Positions 59,090-64,000 of a DNA stretch of 64,000 nt are shown piece by piece. The notes beneath the pieces were generated by a model that searched no databases, was not told the DNA's origin, and worked only from the letters and a program-made list of their open reading frames with translations. Origin of the DNA: Acidobacteriota bacterium (GTDB taxonomy: Bacteria; Acidobacteriota; Terriglobia; Acidiferrales; UBA7541); assembly GCA_013289695.1 (NCBI GenBank), contig JABCZK010000006.1:107911-171910 (forward strand), in the 5' to 3' direction. Each line of letters opens with the position of its first letter. Position 1 is the stretch's first letter. Both the position numbers and the translations under genes were made by a program.

Positions 59090-59929
59090 TCACTTTTTCG
59101 GCGCTTGGCCTGCCACGCGTTCCTCGCCTGCATAAATTACGAAGCGCCTGCCGCGCAAGAAACCAATCAGTGTTAAACGCAGTTCGCGCGCCAGTTGCAC
59201 CGCCAGGCTGGACGGCGCGGAAACCGACGCCACCAGGGGCACGCCGGCGATGATGGCTTTCTGCACGATCTCAAATCCGCCACGCCCGCTGACCAGCAGC
59301 ACGGAATCCGCAAGCGGCACGTGGCCTTCCAGCAGCGCCCAGCCAATTACTTTGTCCACGGCATTGTGACGGCCGATGTCTTCACGCAGGACGAGTAATT
59401 TTCCGCGCGGGTCGAACAGGGCGGCGGCATGCAGGCCGCCGGTGCGCTGAAAAACATCTTGCGAGGAACGCAGCGCGTCGGGCAGGCGGACGAGCAACTC
59501 CGCATCGAGGCGAAAATCCGGATTGGGTGCCGCCAGCAAGCGCGCGCGGATGGAATCAATCGAGGCTTTGCCGCAGATGCCGCAACTGGAGGCGGCGAAG
59601 AAGTGACGCTTCATTTTCACGAAGTCGGGAGCGGCGTCCGGCGCGAGTTCGGCTTGAATTACGTTGCCGCGATTCGTACCGTCCTTGGGCTCGGCGCTTT
59701 CCAGATTGACGATTTGTTCGCGGCGCTGGATTAAACCTTCGGTGAAGAGGAAACCCGCGGCAAGTTCGCGGTCGTGCCCGGGCGTCCGCATGGTCACGCT
59801 CAGAGGCTCATCGCCCACGCGAATTTCCAGAGGTTCTTCGGCGGCGAGGTAGTCGTCCTTGCGGCGAAGCTTGCCGTCGTCCCATTCGGAAACCTGCGTC
59901 AGGCCCACGCTGCGGGATTTTCGCGGCAC
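59090..59929 (-). CDS. fdhD: FdhD formate dehydrogenase accessory sulfurtransferase
   Basis: MRTPGHDRELAAGFLFTEGLI, SSCGICGKASIDSI, FQRTGGLHAAALFD, VLREDIGRHNAVDKVIGWALLEG, VSGRGGFEIVQKAIIAGVPLVASVSAPSSLAV. Confidence 0.95.
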   Translation of the reverse strand: MPRKSRSVGLTQVSEWDDGKLRRKDDYLAAEEPLEIRVGDEPLSVTMRTPGHDRELAAGFLFTEGLIQRREQIVNLESAEPKDGTNRGNVIQAELAPDAAPDFVKMKRHFFAASSCGICGKASIDSIRARLLAAPNPDFRLDAELLVRLPDALRSSQDVFQRTGGLHAAALFDPRGKLLVLREDIGRHNAVDKVIGWALLEGHVPLADSVLLVSGRGGFEIVQKAIIAGVPLVASVSAPSSLAVQLARELRLTLIGFLRGRRFVIYAGEERVAGQAPKK

Positions 59930-60101
59930 GATGGTCCTCCTCCCGCACCATTATGCCTGCGGATCATCGTTTCGGAAAATGCAACGGGGCACTCCTGGAG
60001 TGCGCGGAAAAAAAATGGCTCGAGCCGATTCCTCGGCTCGAGCCAGAGGGCGTTCGTGCGATGAGGTGATCGCCGAAGACGCCTGTGGTTTAGCCGTGGG
60101 G

Positions 60102-61721
60102 CTATTTCAAAACGACGCCCGTGGATGGATCCAAGATCAACTTCGGCGCCAAGTTGTGATCGTCGAAGTCGAACATGCCATCGAGTTTTCCGGCTTTGAC
60201 GTCGCTGGAGTCGTTGCCGATGCGGCCGAGGCTCCAGTTATCCTCGATGAAGCGAAGGATGGAGGATTGGTCCGTGGCGCGGTGATCAATGTAATTCTGC
60301 TTCGCGTACGGAGAAATCACGAGCAGAGGCAAACGCGGGCCGTAGCCGCAGCGGCCTTGTGTGCCGACGGCGGTAGCAGCGCCGCAATCGCCGGTGCCTG
60401 CGAGGGCATCGTCCGCGACGGCGGATTGATTGACCACTGGTCCGAGAACGTGATCATACCAGCCGTCGGAGTCGTCGTAGGCGATGATGATCGCCGTGTC
60501 TTTCCAGTATTGGCTGTTGGCGATGGCGTTGATCACACCGACGTCGAAGATTTGCTCGTCAATGGGATCGGAGTATCCGGGATGGCCGTCCTGATACGCG
60601 GCGGCTTTGAGATACGTGACGGCCGGGAGGCGACCTTCGCCGAGAGCCTGCCAGAAAGCGCTGAGGTCGTACTGGTGATTTGCACCATCGGCGGAAGTGC
60701 CGATGAGCGCGGCGTTTGACGGCTGAACGTGATGGAGGTTCTGCGTGCTGGTGTAGTACTGGAAAGGCTCGTGGTGAGGAATGTAATCGCCGACGGTTTC
60801 GACGGCGTCATCACCAGCGAGTCCGGCATGGTGCGCAGCGCAGATAGCCTGTCCCTTGGCGTTGAAACCAGTGGGAGCGAAGCCGCCCTGGAACCAACCC
60901 CAGGTAATGTTCTTGGCGTTGAGCAGGTCGCCGACGTTCGTGCCCGCGATGGAGACCATCGTGGTGCCCTGAAGTCCGGGATTGGTGAGCACACATTCAT
61001 CGCCTGCTGGCCGCGGGTCGCCGATGACCGGGCCGGTGTTGGAGCCATTGGCAATATTGCCAGATGCGCTGGCGGTACCGCCGTTGGGTTTGGTCGGGAA
61101 CAGAGTGGCGGTAGCGGTCGTTCCGGCGATCAGGTTGAGCGCGCCGACGGCGGACGGCCCGAACATGGTGCCGTAAGAGTTGTCGCTCATCGCGTAGTGC
61201 TGCGCGTAATTCCAGAAGGCGGTGACGGTGTTGCCGTCGAAATAGCCCATCACCACGCCGGTGCCTTTGCCGTAGTCGTTGCATCCAGGACCGCCTGAGC
61301 CGGTGGATTCCGGGAATTTGTCCATGAGACCGTGATCGAGCGCTTGTTGTTCGGGCGTGTAACTGTGGTTCTGGTCGCAGGTAACGGAGAGGACGCCGGT
61401 GTCCATGCGGAACGGCTGGGTGGAATTTGGATTTTCGGTGAGCAGGCCGCCGAAGAGGAGGTTGTTGGCGCGCGGTGTGTCGTCTTTCGCATGGAATGCG
61501 GGCTCGCCTTGCGGATTCATCGCGTGTGGGTAGGTGGCGAAGTAGTGATCGAAAGAAATATTCTCACCGAAGATCACGATGACGTGTTTGATCGGCGTAG
61601 TGGTAGTCGCTGATTCGGCGGCGTCATTTACTGGCGCGGCGAATAGACCACCGGGCATCGCCAGGACCAGATTGGAGGCGAGGGCGATGGCTGCCATCCG
61701 GCGAAGATGCTTACTAATCAT
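60102..61721 (-). CDS. Secreted phosphoesterase (phospholipase C / acid phosphatase-like)
   Basis: IKHVIVIFGENISFDHYFATYP, YAMSDNSYGTMFGPSAVGALNLIAG, AIIIAYDDSDGWYDHVLGP; signal peptide from MISKHLRR. Confidence 0.9.
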   Translation of the reverse strand: MISKHLRRMAAIALASNLVLAMPGGLFAAPVNDAAESATTTTPIKHVIVIFGENISFDHYFATYPHAMNPQGEPAFHAKDDTPRANNLLFGGLLTENPNSTQPFRMDTGVLSVTCDQNHSYTPEQQALDHGLMDKFPESTGSGGPGCNDYGKGTGVVMGYFDGNTVTAFWNYAQHYAMSDNSYGTMFGPSAVGALNLIAGTTATATLFPTKPNGGTASASGNIANGSNTGPVIGDPRPAGDECVLTNPGLQGTTMVSIAGTNVGDLLNAKNITWGWFQGGFAPTGFNAKGQAICAAHHAGLAGDDAVETVGDYIPHHEPFQYYTSTQNLHHVQPSNAALIGTSADGANHQYDLSAFWQALGEGRLPAVTYLKAAAYQDGHPGYSDPIDEQIFDVGVINAIANSQYWKDTAIIIAYDDSDGWYDHVLGPVVNQSAVADDALAGTGDCGAATAVGTQGRCGYGPRLPLLVISPYAKQNYIDHRATDQSSILRFIEDNWSLGRIGNDSSDVKAGKLDGMFDFDDHNLAPKLILDPSTGVVLK

Positions 61722-61954
61722 GAGTTCTCCTTGGGTGTGAAGAATTCTGGGCTGATACTTCGTAGCCCGCACGTGCGCGGCAGCTTCCGAGAGCTGCTTT
61801 GGGGTTTGCGGAATCGAGCGGGCGCAGGCATTGATACGCGGCGGGTGTTATCGCCAGATGACAACGGCGTTAAAAACTGGCGTCTGGTTTACCCGGGCGT
61901 CGCCCAGTAAGTCTTGTCTTTTTAATCTGTTGTGGGAGGCGTCGGAAGAGTGGG

Positions 61955-63727
61955 CTATGGCTTCGCGGCGGGCCTGGGCACGACTTGAATCACACCCATC
62001 ATTCCGCCGTCTTCGTGCTCGAGCAGATGGCAGTGGTAGAGAAACGTGCCGACGATTTGGGGATCGCGAAAATCCATGCGGAGCTTGACGCTGGGAAATT
62101 GCGGGCTGGTGCCGTCCCAGTAGGCCACGTTGATGGTGTCGCGCAGGAAGGGCTCGTCGAGGGGGACGCCGTTCCATTCCTCGAGCATGAAATGGATTTG
62201 ATGGATGTGGAACGCGTGTAGTTCGCGCGTGCGATTTTCGATGATCCAGTCCTCGACATCGCCTTGGGGGACGATGATGTTGGGTGCGGTGTCATTCGGG
62301 TCGAATAACTTTGGCTCCTGGCCTTCGACGGTGATGTAGAAATCGGTACGGCTGTTTGGATTTTGCGGATCGTGCGGTTTCTCGGAGAAATAGAGTCTGC
62401 GGGTGCGCGCGGGCTTTACGTCGCCGAGCCACGCCGAGTTTGCCCGTGGGAGCGGGGCGGGGTTTATCGCGAGTTGCACGCTTGGTTCGGGAGCGTTTGG
62501 TACTGCGACGATTGTTGCCAGTGGACGTGTGGGATCGTTTTCACCGACTGGCCCGGTGTCTACCGTGCGGGTGATCAAGCTGGCGGCTGTCCCTGCGGAC
62601 GGGCCCTTCACAATGAAGCCTACGCGGGCTGCGGGCGGAAGAAGGATGTGGCCCTGCCAGATGATCTGGTGACCTGCCGTCCCGGAGTCGTTGATTGGCA
62701 CGCCGTCGAGCGACACCACCCCTAACATTTGCGGTTTGTTTTCGACCAACATTTGCAGGTCGAGATAGGTGATGGCGGAGGCATTCAGGACGCACCAGAG
62801 CTGCTTTTCTTGCGGACGGATTTCAATTTTGGCTGGGAGATAGTTTGGATAGGGCACCGGCACGAAATTGATGGAGAGATCTTTCGCGGGCTTCCCGCCG
62901 CCGGTGCCGGTGTTGAGGATGTCGCCCTCGGCGTCGCGCAGAACGAGCGCCGGCGGCATCGAATCGGTCTGCACCGGTTGCGCGTCTGGATTCAGCAGGT
63001 CCTGATCGCGTATGACGAAGACCCGCTCGGGCAGACCGGTGACTTCGGGGTTCGCGCGCTCGATTCCTTCGATGAGCAGCGCTCCGGATGCGCCGCCCAG
63101 GACTTGCGGATTGGTGAAACCGTGGATGTGCGGGTGATACCAGTACAGGCCGGGCGGCTGATTCATGGGAATGCGAATGCGGTATTCGAAGGGAGCGTCC
63201 GATGGGTTGATGGTGGTTTTTAGGACGTCGTCTTGATGGCAGACGGGCGGAATTGCGAGGCCGTGGAAATGAAGATTGGTCGCGAACGGGGTCATACTGC
63301 CGCGTTGGCAGGGATCGGTTGTTGAATTCGTTCCGGCTGCCGCGTGTTGGTGCGCGTGCGCCGGCGGCTGCGAAGTTGCTAGTTCGGTGAGGCCGTTCTT
63401 AAGATGCAGGATGAGCAGATCGCCAGGCTGCAATCTGAGCGTGGGGGATTCGGTGCCGTCGGCGGCGACGTAGCAGTAGCGCATCTGGCCGTTCGCGGCT
63501 GAGCCATCGCGCAGGGTTAAATCCGCTTTCAAAACGCCTGATTGGCTTCGGAGGTCTGGTGGTTCCGGGACTGTGCTACTAATCGCGGGACGGCTGCATG
63601 TTTCGGGCTTTGCTGATTGGGCGAGCGCAGGCGCCGCGGCACAGAGACAGAGCAGGAGAACGTGAAGCGGCAAACGGATTGACGTGCGAGTGACTCTTCG
63701 GGGTCGCTGACGGAGTGCTGAAGACAT
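61955..63727 (-). CDS. Multicopper oxidase
   Basis: TNLHFHGLAIPP, GLYWYHPHIHGFTNPQVLGGASGALLIEG, HAFHIHQIHF, FLYHCHLLEHEDGGMMGVIQV copper sites. Start trimmed to MSSALRQ. Confidence 0.93.
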   Translation of the reverse strand: MSSALRQRPRRVTRTSIRLPLHVLLLCLCAAAPALAQSAKPETCSRPAISSTVPEPPDLRSQSGVLKADLTLRDGSAANGQMRYCYVAADGTESPTLRLQPGDLLILHLKNGLTELATSQPPAHAHQHAAAGTNSTTDPCQRGSMTPFATNLHFHGLAIPPVCHQDDVLKTTINPSDAPFEYRIRIPMNQPPGLYWYHPHIHGFTNPQVLGGASGALLIEGIERANPEVTGLPERVFVIRDQDLLNPDAQPVQTDSMPPALVLRDAEGDILNTGTGGGKPAKDLSINFVPVPYPNYLPAKIEIRPQEKQLWCVLNASAITYLDLQMLVENKPQMLGVVSLDGVPINDSGTAGHQIIWQGHILLPPAARVGFIVKGPSAGTAASLITRTVDTGPVGENDPTRPLATIVAVPNAPEPSVQLAINPAPLPRANSAWLGDVKPARTRRLYFSEKPHDPQNPNSRTDFYITVEGQEPKLFDPNDTAPNIIVPQGDVEDWIIENRTRELHAFHIHQIHFMLEEWNGVPLDEPFLRDTINVAYWDGTSPQFPSVKLRMDFRDPQIVGTFLYHCHLLEHEDGGMMGVIQVVPRPAAKP

Positions 63728-63924
63728 TTTAGGTTCAGGTGGCAAAGTAACAGGTAGAGGCGAGAACTCCAATGGCTTTAACGAACATCCAATCTAGCGG
63801 TGTTGGAGATGGTCAATGTAAATTTTCTGCGAATATTCGATTACGTTTTGAATAGAGTCCAGATATAAAGTTCGTTGCGTCGAGCCACGGCCGCCGGCCC
63901 GGGTGCACGACTTGTAAGTGGAAG

Positions 63925-64000
63925 TTAAGCCGCCCTGCGTTGCTCCCAGTAGTCTTCAAACTCGCCGTTCAGATGGCAGCAGCGGAGAGCCAGAATCGCG
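63925..64000 (-). mobile_element. Possible C-terminal tail of a transposase (ISKra4-like), truncated by window edge
   Basis: Reverse frame reads ...AILALRCCHLNGEFEDYWEQRRAA*, similar to remembered ISKra4-type transposase C-termini; only 24 residues visible. Confidence 0.4.

Overview
This 64 kb window looks like a chromosomal segment of an Acidobacteriota-type bacterium. That placement rests on gene content only: ADOP-type permease, VWA-domain proteins, BNR/VPS10-like proteins and the porin families. No rRNA, tRNA, CRISPR array or prophage was seen. Main blocks: (1) a glucosamine/chitosan-like cluster (partial GH2 exo-glucosaminidase, SIS-domain GlmS-like isomerase, APC permease); (2) a complete Kdp potassium system with a divergently split KdpD, KdpE, and kdpC/B/A/F on the minus strand, plus an extra 28-aa membrane micropeptide absent from the ORF track, preceded by two porins; (3) a miscellaneous region (GT39-like, NDH-2, DUF2252, response regulator, ADOP permease, VWA, PAP2, PHP, MGDG-synthase-like glycosyltransferase, two paralogous BNR proteins, two paralogous FecR-like proteins, MerA-like, MsrA, class IV aminotransferase, PhhB, sedolisin, MATE); (4) a compact purine-to-ureidoglycolate operon (guanine deaminase, three-subunit xanthine dehydrogenase, allantoinase, an allantoicase-OHCU decarboxylase fusion, HIU hydrolase, uricase); (5) HD-GYP regulator, FdhD, phosphoesterase and multicopper oxidase, with a probable transposase tail at the right edge. 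The observations most worth following are: several families of palindromic intergenic repeats, including a modular hairpin/linker mosaic with interchangeable hairpin cores; the kdp micropeptide; four direct repeats at exact 11-bp spacing upstream of the porin-kdp operon; a porin with an apparent in-frame loss of its middle; an in-frame nonsense codon in a BNR protein; and a strand-composition switch near 18-22 kb. All functional calls are by eye, without database searches.
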